A DNA stretch of 64,000 bases from Caldimonas thermodepolymerans (GCF_015476235.1 NZ_CP064338.1:3286001-3350000); one strand, 5' to 3'; counted from the first letter of the stretch, positions 18,092 to 26,964 are shown. Notes: generated by a model from the sequence alone, not told the origin. Translations and numbers: made by a program.

Positions 18092-18188
18092 CACCTCCAT
18101 GACCGAGGTGCGATCTGGCAGCATGCCACCGGGAGGTGCGCGGATCGATTCGTCCAAACGGACGATGCGCCTGCGTGCACAATTGCAC
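18092..18188. promoter_or_regulatory. Divergent gap with several short inverted repeats and a -10-like box at the nucleotidase start
   Basis: The 128-bp gap between the divergent lipoprotein and 5'-nucleotidase genes holds four perfect short inverted repeats: CACCTC/GAGGTG (18092-18110), TGGCA/TGCCA (18116-18128), CGTCC/GGACG (18151-18164) and GTGCA/TGCAC (18175-18188). The last overlaps a CACAAT -10-like box (18178-18183) only 8 bp from the ATG, suggesting a leaderless or very short leader transcript. Confidence 0.4.
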
Positions 18189-18191
18189 ACC

Positions 18192-19100
18192 ATGTCCATC
18201 ACCCTCGCCGGCCAACTTGTCGTCGCGATCTCCTCGCGGGCGCTGTTCGATTTCGAGGAAGAGAACCAGCTCTTCGAGGCGACCGACGACCACGCCTACA
18301 TGCAGCTGCAGCTGCAGCGCCTGGACGTGCCCGCCAAGCCGGGCGTGGCCTTCTCGCTGGTGCACAAGCTGCTCGCCTTCAACCGGGAGACCGCCGACGG
18401 CAAGCCGCGGGTGGAAGTGGTGATCCTGTCGCGCAACGACCCGTACTCGGGGTTGCGCGTGTTCCGCTCGGCCCGCCACTACGGCCTGCCGATCCAGCGC
18501 GGCGTGTTCACGCGCGGGCAGCCGCCCTACCGCTACCTGCGCCCGCTCAACGCCAACCTGTTCCTCTCGGCCAACGAACTGGACGTGCGCGCGGCGCTGG
18601 ACGCCGGGTTTCCGGCTGCGCGGGTCTACCCGCTGTCGGCGCGCGCCTCCGACGCCCACCCGAACGAGGTGCGCATCGCCTTCGACGGCGACGCGGTGCT
18701 GTTCTCGGACGAGGCCGAGCAGGTGTTCCAGCGCGGCGGGCTTGACGCCTTCCAAGAACACGAAAGCTCGCGTGCCGAGTCGCCGCTGCCGGCCGGGCCG
18801 TTCAAGCCGCTGCTGGAGGCCCTGCACCGCCTGCAACGCAGCGGCAGCCCGACGATGCGCATCCGCACCGCGCTGGTCACCGCGCGCAGCGCGCCGGCGC
18901 ACGAGCGTGCGATCCGCACCCTCATGAACTGGAACATCGAGGTCGACGAGGCGTTGTTCCTGGGCGGGCTGCCCAAGGGCGAGTTCCTGCGCGAGTTCGA
19001 GCCTGACTTCTTCTTCGACGACCAGATGCGCCACATCGAGAACGCCTCGATGCACGTGCCGGCCGGGCACGTGGCCGCAGGCATCGCGAACCTGGCGTGA
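18192..19100 (+). CDS. 5'-nucleotidase (cytosolic 5'-nucleotidase I family)
   Basis: 302-aa soluble protein matching the bacterial 5-nucleotidase family related to eukaryotic cytosolic 5'-nucleotidase I, which hydrolyses nucleoside 5'-monophosphates. Characteristic stretches: LVVAISSRALFDFEEEN near the N-terminus, EVVILSRNDPYSGLRVF, TRGQPPYRYLRPLNANLFLS, and C-terminal GLPKGEFLREFEPDFFFDDQ. The ATG at 18192 is chosen over upstream in-frame codons because homology starts there (MSITLAGQLVV). It is convergent with the M48 peptidase gene, only 4 bp apart. Confidence 0.9.
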   Translation: MSITLAGQLVVAISSRALFDFEEENQLFEATDDHAYMQLQLQRLDVPAKPGVAFSLVHKLLAFNRETADGKPRVEVVILSRNDPYSGLRVFRSARHYGLPIQRGVFTRGQPPYRYLRPLNANLFLSANELDVRAALDAGFPAARVYPLSARASDAHPNEVRIAFDGDAVLFSDEAEQVFQRGGLDAFQEHESSRAESPLPAGPFKPLLEALHRLQRSGSPTMRIRTALVTARSAPAHERAIRTLMNWNIEVDEALFLGGLPKGEFLREFEPDFFFDDQMRHIENASMHVPAGHVAAGIANLA

Positions 19101-19104
19101 AGCC

Positions 19105-20967
19105 TCAGCGCCGGCGTCGCTGGTAGATCGGCTGCGCACCCGCGGCACGCAGCTCGGGCTCGCCCACGTCGAGGTCGACCAGCACGACGCGCAGCCGCCC
19201 GCCGAACGGCAACCGGTGCATCAGGTACCGGGCGACGTCGCGGCCCAGTTCCTCGTCGCGCCGCGTCAGGCGGATGAACAGCACCAGGTAGCTTCGCCCC
19301 GGCATGGCCGCGACGTGCTGGCCGCCGATCCAGGCGGTCGCCACCTCCGGCGTGCGGATCAGCTCGTCGACCACGCTCTTGCGGTCGGCCTCGCTCCAGT
19401 CGGGCTCGCCCAGGCCTGCGCAGGGATGCGCCCCGACGAAGGCCTCCCAGGCCTCCTGCTCGAGCTGTTCGAACCGTTCTCGCCGCTCGCGCCAGCGCCG
19501 CCGCAGCGCGATCTCCATCTCCTGGCCGTCATGCTGCAGGCGGTCGATCAGCTCCTGCGCCATCGTGCAGGCAGCCAGGCCGTGGTGCGGGTGGACGGCC
19601 TGCAGGCGGTCGAGCAGCGGCAGCGCCGCCGCGTCGCCTGCCTCCACCTGCAGTTCGGCCAGGCGCAACAGGGCCTCGGGGTGCTGCGGGTCGCGCGCCA
19701 GCGCACGCTGGTAGAACGGCGCCGGGCTGTCGGCGGACAGCGCCTCGAAGCAGCGTGCCCACTCGACCCACTCGTCGGCCGACAGCGCCGCCGCGCACGG
19801 CTTCAGGGCCTGGATGTGCTCGCGGCATTGCGCGAGGTGCTCGCGGTGCCGGGCCCAGTCACGCCGCATCTCCTGCCACCACTCGCGGTCGAAGTGCTCG
19901 GCAACGCGGCGCACCACCGGCCCGAGCAGCGCCAGCGCCGACCGGCGTGACCAGGCCGGCACCCCGGGTTTCAACCCCAGGGCCGCGAGCCGGTCCTTGG
20001 GCACCGGGTGGGTGTCGTCGTAGCTCGGCAGCTCCTGCAGCGCCTGCCGCAGGGCCTCGCGTGCGAAGGGCTCGGGCGGAGGCTGCAGCAGCCGCGCGAC
20101 CATCTCCGCATGCGGCATCGGGTCGGGCTGCGCCTGGTGCGCCGCGCGACGCCAGAGCTGGCGCCAGTATTCCGTTTCGTACCAGCGGCTCTTGATCTCG
20201 ATCTCGTTCCACGCCTGGCCGACCACCTCGGCGCCGCACAGCCGCGCCGCGATGCGGTCGGCCTCGTACTCGTCCTGGCGCGCCAGCGCGAAGGTGCGCG
20301 CGTTGAAGCGCGGGATGTACCAGATGAAGAAGCGCCGCAGCAGCCATGACACCAGGCTGTCGTCACGCTCGTAGGTGACGTACATGCGCCACCAGGCGGT
20401 GCGGGTGCGATAGATCCACGCCGAGAACTTGCCGTGCTCGCCGCGCAGGTGGCCGTACTCGTGCGCGATCACCGCGAGCAGCCGTTTCGGCTCCAGCGCA
20501 CACAGCAGCGGCCAGCCGATGCACAGGTAGTTGGTGTGCACCAGACCTCCGAAGCGCGGACGCTGCATGATGTAGGCGTTGAAGCTGGCGTCGACCATCA
20601 CCACGTCGATCGGCGGTCCCTTGACCGCCCGGCGGATGCGGTCCAGGCCCTTGAACAGCTCCGGGGCATCGGCGCGTTCCAGCCGGTAGCCCTCGGGGCG
20701 CTCGAAACGCGTCATCAGCGCGCGCAGGCAGACCCACAGCAGCGCCAGCGCCACCAGCCCTACCCAGATCATCCAGCCACGCAGGCCATGCGCCGCCCAG
20801 GCCCGGGCGACGACGACCAGCGTGCCTGCCGCCCCTGCCGCAAGCAGGATCACCACCGCGTAGCCGAACATCGCGAACCACCACACGCTGCGCCGGTACG
20901 CGGCGGCATCCTCCTCGCAGGCCTGCTCGCTCAGGCGCACGAGATGCATGAAGTCGACGTGTCGCAT
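19105..20967 (-). CDS. Membrane-anchored M48-family metallopeptidase with TPR-like C-terminal region
   Basis: 620 aa. Two N-terminal membrane segments (about residues 28-55 and 62-82) precede an M48 zinc-peptidase core. HEYGH (residues 169-173) supplies the metal-binding histidines and catalytic Glu, and DEYEAD (about 232-237) is the expected third-ligand motif. The C-terminal half is helical, with TPR-like units (FYQRALARDPQHPEALLRLAELQVEAGD). The start is the ATG at 20967 (MRHVDF); a second ATG 18 bp later is possible. M48 membrane peptidases such as HtpX degrade damaged or misfolded proteins, but this long form has no assigned substrate. Downstream of and co-directional with the Crp/Fnr regulator gene. 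Confidence 0.85.
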   Translation of the reverse strand: MRHVDFMHLVRLSEQACEEDAAAYRRSVWWFAMFGYAVVILLAAGAAGTLVVVARAWAAHGLRGWMIWVGLVALALLWVCLRALMTRFERPEGYRLERADAPELFKGLDRIRRAVKGPPIDVVMVDASFNAYIMQRPRFGGLVHTNYLCIGWPLLCALEPKRLLAVIAHEYGHLRGEHGKFSAWIYRTRTAWWRMYVTYERDDSLVSWLLRRFFIWYIPRFNARTFALARQDEYEADRIAARLCGAEVVGQAWNEIEIKSRWYETEYWRQLWRRAAHQAQPDPMPHAEMVARLLQPPPEPFAREALRQALQELPSYDDTHPVPKDRLAALGLKPGVPAWSRRSALALLGPVVRRVAEHFDREWWQEMRRDWARHREHLAQCREHIQALKPCAAALSADEWVEWARCFEALSADSPAPFYQRALARDPQHPEALLRLAELQVEAGDAAALPLLDRLQAVHPHHGLAACTMAQELIDRLQHDGQEMEIALRRRWRERRERFEQLEQEAWEAFVGAHPCAGLGEPDWSEADRKSVVDELIRTPEVATAWIGGQHVAAMPGRSYLVLFIRLTRRDEELGRDVARYLMHRLPFGGRLRVVLVDLDVGEPELRAAGAQPIYQRRRR

Positions 20968-21101
20968 GGGCGGTATGGCAGCGGCCGGCGGCCGCCTTGT
21001 GGTCAGGGCCCTGCACCGCGCCGCTGCGTGCTGCATCCCCCGCGCGGTGCCTCGGCCCAGTATATCGACGGCCCTGCGCCGCGCAGCCGCCGCGGCAGGG
21101 C

Positions 21102-21824
21102 TCAGCCGTGAAACACCTTCCGCTGCAGGCCTTCCAGATCCAGCACGCGCACGCCACCGTACTCGATGCGGATCAGCCCGCTGCGCTGCAGCGTGTGCAG
21201 CGCCTGGTTGACCCGCTGGCGCGACAGCCCGACCAGCATGCCCAGCTCCTGCTGCGTGATGCGCAGCATCGTGCCCACGCCGGGGTAGAGCACCGGGTGG
21301 AACAGCGCCGCCAGGCTGCGGGCCACGCGCACATCCGGGTCGGTCTGGCGGTCGATCTCGCGCGCGGCGATGAACTGCCCGAGCCGCTCGTTGAGCTGGC
21401 GCATCACGAAACGGTTGAACGGGATGCTGTTGTCCAGCAGCCAGTGGAAGGTGTCGATGGGCAGGCCGGCCACCACGCTGCGGCGCAGGGCCTGCACGTT
21501 GTAGCGGTACGGTTCGCGCTTGAGCAGCGTGCCTTCGCCGAACCACGCCCCGGGCGGCAGGCCGGTGAAGGTGATCGCCGTGCCCGAGGAAGTGTCGTTG
21601 CTCATCTTCAGCAGGCCGTCGATCACGCCGAACCAGTAGGTCGGTGCCCGACCGATGCGGCACAGCAGCTCGCCCGGCTCGGCGTCGGCGACGCGGATCT
21701 GCTGCGCGGCCGCCTCGCGGTCGGCCGCGTCCAGCACCTGCAGCCAGGGCACGTCGGCCAGTTCGCGCGGCGTGGGCGCACGCGCGCGGCGGTGCAGCGG
21801 CATCACGGAGGAAGCGGCGACCAT
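21102..21824 (-). CDS. Crp/Fnr-family transcriptional regulator
   Basis: 240 aa. An N-terminal cyclic-nucleotide-binding-like beta roll (about residues 35-140; GLPPGAWFGEGTLL) precedes a C-terminal helix-turn-helix (ITQQELGMLVGLSRQRVNQALHTLQ), the recognition-helix pattern of the Crp/Fnr family. No N-terminal cysteine cluster is seen, so it is not an Fe-S Fnr. I choose the ATG at 21824; a second Met is 21 bp downstream. It is divergent from the acyl-CoA-ligase/ABC-transporter operon, and a perfect Crp-geometry palindrome lies 35 bp upstream of its start, suggesting control of the operon and of itself. The effector is unknown. Confidence 0.88.
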   Translation of the reverse strand: MVAASSVMPLHRRARAPTPRELADVPWLQVLDAADREAAAQQIRVADAEPGELLCRIGRAPTYWFGVIDGLLKMSNDTSSGTAITFTGLPPGAWFGEGTLLKREPYRYNVQALRRSVVAGLPIDTFHWLLDNSIPFNRFVMRQLNERLGQFIAAREIDRQTDPDVRVARSLAALFHPVLYPGVGTMLRITQQELGMLVGLSRQRVNQALHTLQRSGLIRIEYGGVRVLDLEGLQRKVFHG

Positions 21825-21858
21825 GCTCGGGTTTTTCCCCTGGGGGCGGACCCTAGGA

Positions 21859-21876
21859 TTGTCGTCAGAACGACAA
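21859..21876. promoter_or_regulatory. Candidate Crp/Fnr-type operator in the divergent gap
   Basis: Perfect 7-4-7 inverted repeat, TTGTCGT-CAGA-ACGACAA. Read as TGTCG-N6-CGACA it has exactly the 5-6-5 geometry of Crp sites (TGTGA-N6-TCACA). It sits between the start of the minus-strand Crp/Fnr gene (21824) and the plus-strand operon start (21951). Confidence 0.7.
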
Positions 21877-21950
21877 CCGGGCGTCAAACATCTTCCCTAG
21901 CATCACAGGCATGACGGCACACCCTGAAGGTGCCGCAAGAAGGAGACAAG

Positions 21951-23897
21951 GTGCAAACGACGTTTCCTCGCCTGCTGCTCGAGCACGCACGGCGCCGCCC
22001 TGACGCCCCCGCGCTGCGCGAGAAGGAATACGGGATCTGGCAGACCTGCACCTGGGCGCAGCTGGAGCAGCTGGTGCGCGAGCTGGCCTGCGGCCTGGCC
22101 GACGCCGGCCTGCGGCGCGGCCAGCACCTGGTCATCATCGGCGAGAACCGCCCGCGGCTCTACGCGACGATGCTGGCGGTGCAGGCGCTCGGCGCTGTGC
22201 CCGTGCCGCTGTACCAGGACGCGGTCGCCGCGGAGTTCGTCTTCCCGATCAACAACGCCGAGGTGGCGTTCGCCGTCGCCGAGGACCAGGAACAGGTCGA
22301 CAAGCTGCTGGAGATCCGCCCGCAGTGCCCGCAGCTGGGCCGCATCTGGTATGACGACCCGCGCGGCCTGCGCAACTACGCCGAGCCCGGGCTGGCCAGC
22401 CTGGACGCGCTGATCGAATCCGGCCGGCGCCGCCACGAGCGCGAGCCCGGCTTCTTCGACGCCGAGGTGGAGCAAGGCCATCCCGACGACGTGGCCGCGA
22501 TGTTCTTCACCTCCGGCACGACCGGCCATCCCAAGGGCGTGGTGCACACCCACCGCGCCCTGCTCGACCGCGCGCAGGCCGGCGCGAAGTTCGACCGCCT
22601 GACCGAGCGCGAGGAGGTGCTGGCCTACCTGCCGCCGGCCTGGATCGGCCAGAACTGCTTCAGCTTCGCGCAGTGGCTGGCCTGCGGCTACGTGGTCAAC
22701 TGCCCCGAGTCGGCCTCGACGGTGACGATCGACATGAAGGAGATCGGTCCGACGTACTACTTCGCCCCGCCGCGCATCTTCGAAGGGCTGCTGACCAGCG
22801 TGATGATCCGCATGGAGGATGCCGGCCGCTTCAAGCGCTGGCTGTTCCACACCTTCATGAAGGTCGCGCGGCGCGTCGGCCCGGCGCGCATGGCCGGCCA
22901 GCCGCTGTCCGTCGCCGACCAGCTGCTGTACGCGCTCGGCGACGTGCTGATCTACGGTCCGCTGCGCAACAACCTCGGCATGAGCCGCATCCGCGTGGCC
23001 TACACCGCGGGCGAGGCGATCGGCCCGGACCTGTTCACCTTCTACCGCTCGATCGGCATCAACCTCAAGCAGCTGTACGGCTCGACCGAGACCGCGGTGT
23101 TCGTCTGCCTGCAGCCGGACCACGAGGTCAAGGCCGACACCGTGGGCGTGCCGATCGAGGGCGTGGAGATCAAGCTGGATGACAACGGCGAGATCCTGAT
23201 CCGCTCGCCCGGGCTGCTCAAGGAGTACTACAAGAACCCGCAGGCCACTGCCGAGATCAAGACCGCCGACGGCTGGTATCGCAGCGGCGACGCCGGCTTC
23301 ATCGACGCCAGCGGCCACCTGAAGATCATCGACCGCGCCAAGGACGTCGGCCGGCTGCGCGGCGGCGCCCACGACGGCGCGATGTTCGCGCCCAAGTACA
23401 TCGAGAACAAGCTCAAGTTCTTCCCGCACATCAAGGAAGCGGTGGCCTTCGGCGACGGCCGCGAGAAGGTCTGCGCCTTCATCAACATCGACTTCGAGGC
23501 GGTGGGCAACTGGGCCGAACGGCGCAACCTGCCGTATGCGGGCTACACCGACCTGGCGGGCAAGCCCGAGGTCTACGAGCTGATCCGCGAATGCGTCGAA
23601 CAGGTCAACGCCGACCTCTGCGCCGACGAGAAGCTGGCCGGCTGCCAGATCTCGCGCTTCCTGATCCTGCACAAGGAACTCGACGCGGATGACGGCGAGC
23701 TCACCCGCACGCGCAAGGTGCGCCGCGGCTACATCGCAGAGAAGTACCAGGTGCTGGTCGACGCGCTCTACGCCGGGCGCACCTCGCAGTACATCGAGAC
23801 ACAGGTCAGGTTCGAGGACGGCCGCACCGGCATCGTCTCGGCCGACCTGCGCATCGCCGACGCCAAGACCTTTCCCCCGATGAGGAGGGCCGCATGA
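21951..23897 (+). CDS. AMP-dependent acyl-CoA synthetase/ligase (long-chain type)
   Basis: 648-aa ANL-superfamily ligase, expected to activate a carboxylic acid to its CoA thioester via an acyl-AMP. Motifs: the P-loop TSGTTGHPKG (residues 187-196), the adenine-binding LYGSTET, WYRSGDAG with the conserved Asp, and the C-terminal catalytic-Lys region TRTRKVRRGYIAEKY. Length and composition resemble long-chain fatty-acyl-CoA synthetases. The GTG at 21951 follows an AAGGAGACA ribosome-binding site at 21939-21947; an in-frame GTG at 21930 lies upstream of that site and is rejected. First gene of an eight-gene operon; its stop overlaps livG by ATGA. Confidence 0.92.
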   Translation: MQTTFPRLLLEHARRRPDAPALREKEYGIWQTCTWAQLEQLVRELACGLADAGLRRGQHLVIIGENRPRLYATMLAVQALGAVPVPLYQDAVAAEFVFPINNAEVAFAVAEDQEQVDKLLEIRPQCPQLGRIWYDDPRGLRNYAEPGLASLDALIESGRRRHEREPGFFDAEVEQGHPDDVAAMFFTSGTTGHPKGVVHTHRALLDRAQAGAKFDRLTEREEVLAYLPPAWIGQNCFSFAQWLACGYVVNCPESASTVTIDMKEIGPTYYFAPPRIFEGLLTSVMIRMEDAGRFKRWLFHTFMKVARRVGPARMAGQPLSVADQLLYALGDVLIYGPLRNNLGMSRIRVAYTAGEAIGPDLFTFYRSIGINLKQLYGSTETAVFVCLQPDHEVKADTVGVPIEGVEIKLDDNGEILIRSPGLLKEYYKNPQATAEIKTADGWYRSGDAGFIDASGHLKIIDRAKDVGRLRGGAHDGAMFAPKYIENKLKFFPHIKEAVAFGDGREKVCAFINIDFEAVGNWAERRNLPYAGYTDLAGKPEVYELIRECVEQVNADLCADEKLAGCQISRFLILHKELDADDGELTRTRKVRRGYIAEKYQVLVDALYAGRTSQYIETQVRFEDGRTGIVSADLRIADAKTFPPMRRAA

Positions 23898-24775
23898 CAG
23901 CAGCAGTCGCCACCGCCATGCGCGCGGCCACCATGCCCGCGGAGCCGGCCTCCGCGCCCGCCACCCCCGCCCACGCGCAGGACGCGCCGGCCGCACGCCG
24001 CCGCATCGGCGACGTGATCCTCGACGTGCGCAACATCTCGCTGAGCTTCGGCGGCGTCAAGGCGCTGACCGACATCAGCTTCGACGTCCGCGAGCACGAG
24101 ATCCGCGCCATCATCGGGCCGAACGGCGCCGGCAAGAGCTCCATGCTCAACTGCATCAACGGCGTCTACGCGCCGCAGCAGGGCTCGATCACCTTCCGCG
24201 GCCGGACGTTCAAGCACATGAACTCGCGCCAGGTGGCCGAGATGGGCATCGCCCGCACCTTCCAGAACCTGGCCCTGTTCAAGGGCATGAGCGTGCTGGA
24301 CAACATCATGACCGGGCGCAACCTGAAGATGAAGAGCAACCTCTTCCTGCAGGCGCTGCGCTGGGGGCCGGCCGAACGCGAGGAGATCGAGCACCGCGAG
24401 TTCGTCGAACGCATCATCGACTTCCTCGAGATCCAGGCCTGGCGCAAGACGCCGGTCGGCCGCCTGCCCTACGGCCTGCAGAAGCGCGTGGACCTGGGCC
24501 GCGCGCTGGCGATGGAGCCGCAGGTGCTGCTGCTCGACGAGCCGATGGCCGGCATGAACCTCGAGGAGAAGCAGGACATGTGCCGTTTCATCCTCGACGT
24601 CAACGACGAGTTCGGCACCACCATCGTGCTGATCGAGCACGACATGGGCGTCGTGATGGACATCAGCGACCGCGTCGTCGTGCTCGACTACGGCAAGAAG
24701 ATCGGCGACGGCACGCCCGACGAGGTGCGCAACAACGAGGACGTGATCCGCGCCTACCTCGGCACCTCCCACTAG
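23894..24775 (+). CDS. livG: LIV/HAAT-type ABC transporter ATP-binding protein (LivG-like)
   Basis: 293-aa ATPase of a branched-chain-amino-acid-type importer. An Ala/Pro-rich N-terminal extension of about 38 residues precedes the ABC domain. Walker A is GPNGAGKS (residues 75-82), Q-loop in TFQNLALF, and the signature is the LivG-typical LPYGLQKR variant of LSGGQ. Walker B is LLLDEPMAGMN and the H-loop LIEHDMGVV. Starts by ATGA overlap with the acyl-CoA ligase gene; livH follows after 10 bp. Substrate is inferred from the operon, not from this subunit. Confidence 0.92.
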   Translation: MTAAVATAMRAATMPAEPASAPATPAHAQDAPAARRRIGDVILDVRNISLSFGGVKALTDISFDVREHEIRAIIGPNGAGKSSMLNCINGVYAPQQGSITFRGRTFKHMNSRQVAEMGIARTFQNLALFKGMSVLDNIMTGRNLKMKSNLFLQALRWGPAEREEIEHREFVERIIDFLEIQAWRKTPVGRLPYGLQKRVDLGRALAMEPQVLLLDEPMAGMNLEEKQDMCRFILDVNDEFGTTIVLIEHDMGVVMDISDRVVVLDYGKKIGDGTPDEVRNNEDVIRAYLGTSH

Positions 24776-24785
24776 AGAGCACCGC

Positions 24786-25715
24786 ATGGCATTCTTCCTC
24801 GAGACCCTGTTCGGCGGCCTGATGGCCGGCATGCTCTATTCGCTGATCGCGCTGGGCTTCGTGCTGATCTTCAAGGCCAGCGGCGTGTTCAACTTCGCGC
24901 AGGGCGCGATGGTGCTGTTCGCCGCGCTGGCGATGGCGCGCCTGGCCGAGTGGTTCCCGCAGTGGCTCGGCTTCGAGAGCAAGGTGCTGGCCAACGTGCT
25001 GGCCTTCGTCGGCGCGATGGTGCTGATGGTCATCGTCGCCTGGCTGATCGAGAGGCTGGTGCTCGGTCCGCTGGTCAACCAGGAAGGCATCACGCTGCTG
25101 ATGGCCACCCTGGGCGTGGCCTACTTCCTCGACGGCTTCGGGCAGACGCTGTTCGGCTCGGACATCTACTCGATCGACGTGGGCATGCCCAAGGACCCGG
25201 TGCTGATCGCCGAGTCCACCTTCGAGGGCGGCATCCTGATCAACCAGGAGGACCTGGTCGCCGCGCTGGTCGCCGCCGCGCTGGTCGCGGGCCTGGCGCT
25301 GTTCTTCCAGAAGACCGCCACCGGCCGCGCGCTGCGCGCCGTGGCCGACGACCACCAGGCCGCGCAGTCGATCGGCATCCCGCTCAACCGCATCTGGGTG
25401 ATCGTGTGGTCGGTGGCCGGCTTCGTCGCGCTGGTGGCCGGGATCATCTGGGGCTCCAAGCTGGGCGTGCAGTTCTCGCTGTCGCAGGTCGCGCTCAAGG
25501 CCCTGCCGGTGGTGATCCTGGGCGGCCTGACCTCGGTGCCGGGCGCCATCGTCGGCGGCCTGATCATCGGCGTGGGCGAGAAGCTGTCGGAGGTCTACAT
25601 CGGCCCGCTGCTGGGCGGTGGCATCGAGATCTGGTTCGCCTACGTGCTGGCGCTGCTGTTCCTGCTGGTGCGCCCGCAGGGGCTGTTCGGCGAAAAGATC
25701 ATTGACCGGGTATGA
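24786..25715 (+). CDS. livH: LIV-type ABC transporter permease (LivH-like)
   Basis: 309-aa polytopic permease with about eight hydrophobic segments. Family features: an N-terminal GLMAGMLYSLIALGFVLIFKASGVFNFAQG signature (positions about 10-40) and the cytoplasmic EAA-like loop near RALRAVADDHQAAQSIGIPLNRIW. The ATG at 24786 follows GAGAGCACCGC. Its last codons appear partly duplicated in the 135-bp gap that follows. Confidence 0.93.
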   Translation: MAFFLETLFGGLMAGMLYSLIALGFVLIFKASGVFNFAQGAMVLFAALAMARLAEWFPQWLGFESKVLANVLAFVGAMVLMVIVAWLIERLVLGPLVNQEGITLLMATLGVAYFLDGFGQTLFGSDIYSIDVGMPKDPVLIAESTFEGGILINQEDLVAALVAAALVAGLALFFQKTATGRALRAVADDHQAAQSIGIPLNRIWVIVWSVAGFVALVAGIIWGSKLGVQFSLSQVALKALPVVILGGLTSVPGAIVGGLIIGVGEKLSEVYIGPLLGGGIEIWFAYVLALLFLLVRPQGLFGEKIIDRV

Positions 25716-25835
25716 AAGAGACGGGCTTGGCGAAGCAAGGTCAAGCGCAGCGTGTCGACGCCAAGGGATCATAGACCGCGCATGAGGACACGTGGGTTCA
25801 GCCCCGTCGAGCCAAGCGTGTCGTAGCGACAAGCG
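25697..25835 (+). repeat. Imperfect tandem duplication of the livH 3' end and downstream sequence
   Basis: Copy 1 starts GATCATTGACCGGGTATGA (25697, containing the livH stop) and copy 2 starts GATCATAGACCGCGCATGA (25767), a 70-bp offset. Both continue into divergent sequence that shares AGCGTGTCG (25749 and 25815). Copy 2 mimics the end of livH including an in-frame-like TGA. The second copy also contains the short palindrome TGTCG-TAG-CGACA (25818-25830). Confidence 0.55.
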
Positions 25836-25850
25836 CACCAGGAACGCACC

Positions 25851-26915
25851 ATGTTCTACAGAGAAAACGGCCAGTTCAAGACCAGCTACCGCGCCGACCA
25901 GCAGATCTTCCCGATCCTGCAGGACCGCATCGCGATCGGCATCCTGCTGTTCGTCGTGCTGGTGGTCGTCCCGCTGACGGCCAGCGAATACATGTTCCGC
26001 GCCATCCTGATCCCGTTCCTGATCCTGTCGCTCGCCGCGCTGGGGCTGAACATCCTGGTCGGCTACTGCGGCCAGATCTCGCTGGGCACCGGGGCCTTCA
26101 TGGCGGTGGGGGCCTACGCGGCCTACAACTTCCACGTGCGCATCGAGGGCATGCCGCTGATCGCCTCGCTGCTGCTGGGCGGTGGCTGCGCGACGCTGGT
26201 GGGCGTGCTGTTCGGCATCCCGTCGCTGCGCATCAAGGGGCTGTACCTGGCGGTGGCGACGCTGGCCGCGCAGTTCTTCGTCGACTGGGCCTTCCTGCGC
26301 ATCAAGTGGTTCACCAACGATTCGCCCTCGGGCTCCGTCAGCGTGGCCGGCCTCAACGTGTTCGGCATCCCGATCGAGTCGCCGGTGCAGAAGTACCTGT
26401 TCTGCCTGGCCTTCGTGCTGGTGTTCTCGCTGCTGGCCAAGAACCTGGTGCGCGGCGCCATCGGGCGCGAGTGGATGGCGATGCGCGACATGGACGTGGC
26501 CGCAGCCGTCATCGGCATCCGCCCGGTCTACGCCAAGCTAACCGCGTTTGCCGTCAGCTCCTTCATCGTCGGCGTGGCCGGCGCACTGTGGGCCTTCATC
26601 TACCTGGGCGCCTGGGAGCCGGCCGCCTTCAACATCGACCGCTCGTTCCAGCTGCTGTTCATGGTGATCATCGGCGGGCTGGGCTCGATCATGGGCAGCT
26701 TCTTCGGCGCGGCCTTCATCGTGCTGCTGCCCATCCTGCTCGATGCCATCCCGCGCTGGCTGGGCGCGCCGATCTCGACCGCCACCGCCTCGCACCTGAC
26801 CTACATGATCTTCGGCGCGCTGATCGTCTTCTTCCTGATTGCCGAGCCGCACGGGCTGGCCCGGCTGTGGTCCACCGGCAAGGAAAAGCTGCGCCTGTGG
26901 CCGTTCCCGCACTGA
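25851..26915 (+). CDS. livM: LIV-type ABC transporter permease (LivM-like)
   Basis: 354-aa second permease. After a hydrophilic N-terminus (MFYRENGQFKTSYRADQQ) there are about nine membrane segments. The signature NILVGYCGQISLGTGAFMAVGAYAAYN (residues about 64-90) and GREWMAMRDMDVAAAVIGI are typical of LivM. ATG at 25851 after GGAACGCACC. It lies 135 bp downstream of livH, unlike the tight spacing of the rest of the operon, because of the duplication in between. Confidence 0.93.
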   Translation: MFYRENGQFKTSYRADQQIFPILQDRIAIGILLFVVLVVVPLTASEYMFRAILIPFLILSLAALGLNILVGYCGQISLGTGAFMAVGAYAAYNFHVRIEGMPLIASLLLGGGCATLVGVLFGIPSLRIKGLYLAVATLAAQFFVDWAFLRIKWFTNDSPSGSVSVAGLNVFGIPIESPVQKYLFCLAFVLVFSLLAKNLVRGAIGREWMAMRDMDVAAAVIGIRPVYAKLTAFAVSSFIVGVAGALWAFIYLGAWEPAAFNIDRSFQLLFMVIIGGLGSIMGSFFGAAFIVLLPILLDAIPRWLGAPISTATASHLTYMIFGALIVFFLIAEPHGLARLWSTGKEKLRLWPFPH

Positions 26916-26964
26916 TCTGCCAGTTCTACAACGCACCGCACGTGCATACAAAAGGAGACAAGCA

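Noticed and set aside
21903-23996. 697-codon minus-strand frame opposite the acyl-CoA ligase gene
   Set aside because: Antisense shadow with biased composition (Val/Gln/His/Arg); no domain, no ribosome-binding site.
26123-26518. Overlapping antisense gene within livM
   Set aside because: No initiation signal and no recognisable domain; arises from codon bias on the opposite strand.
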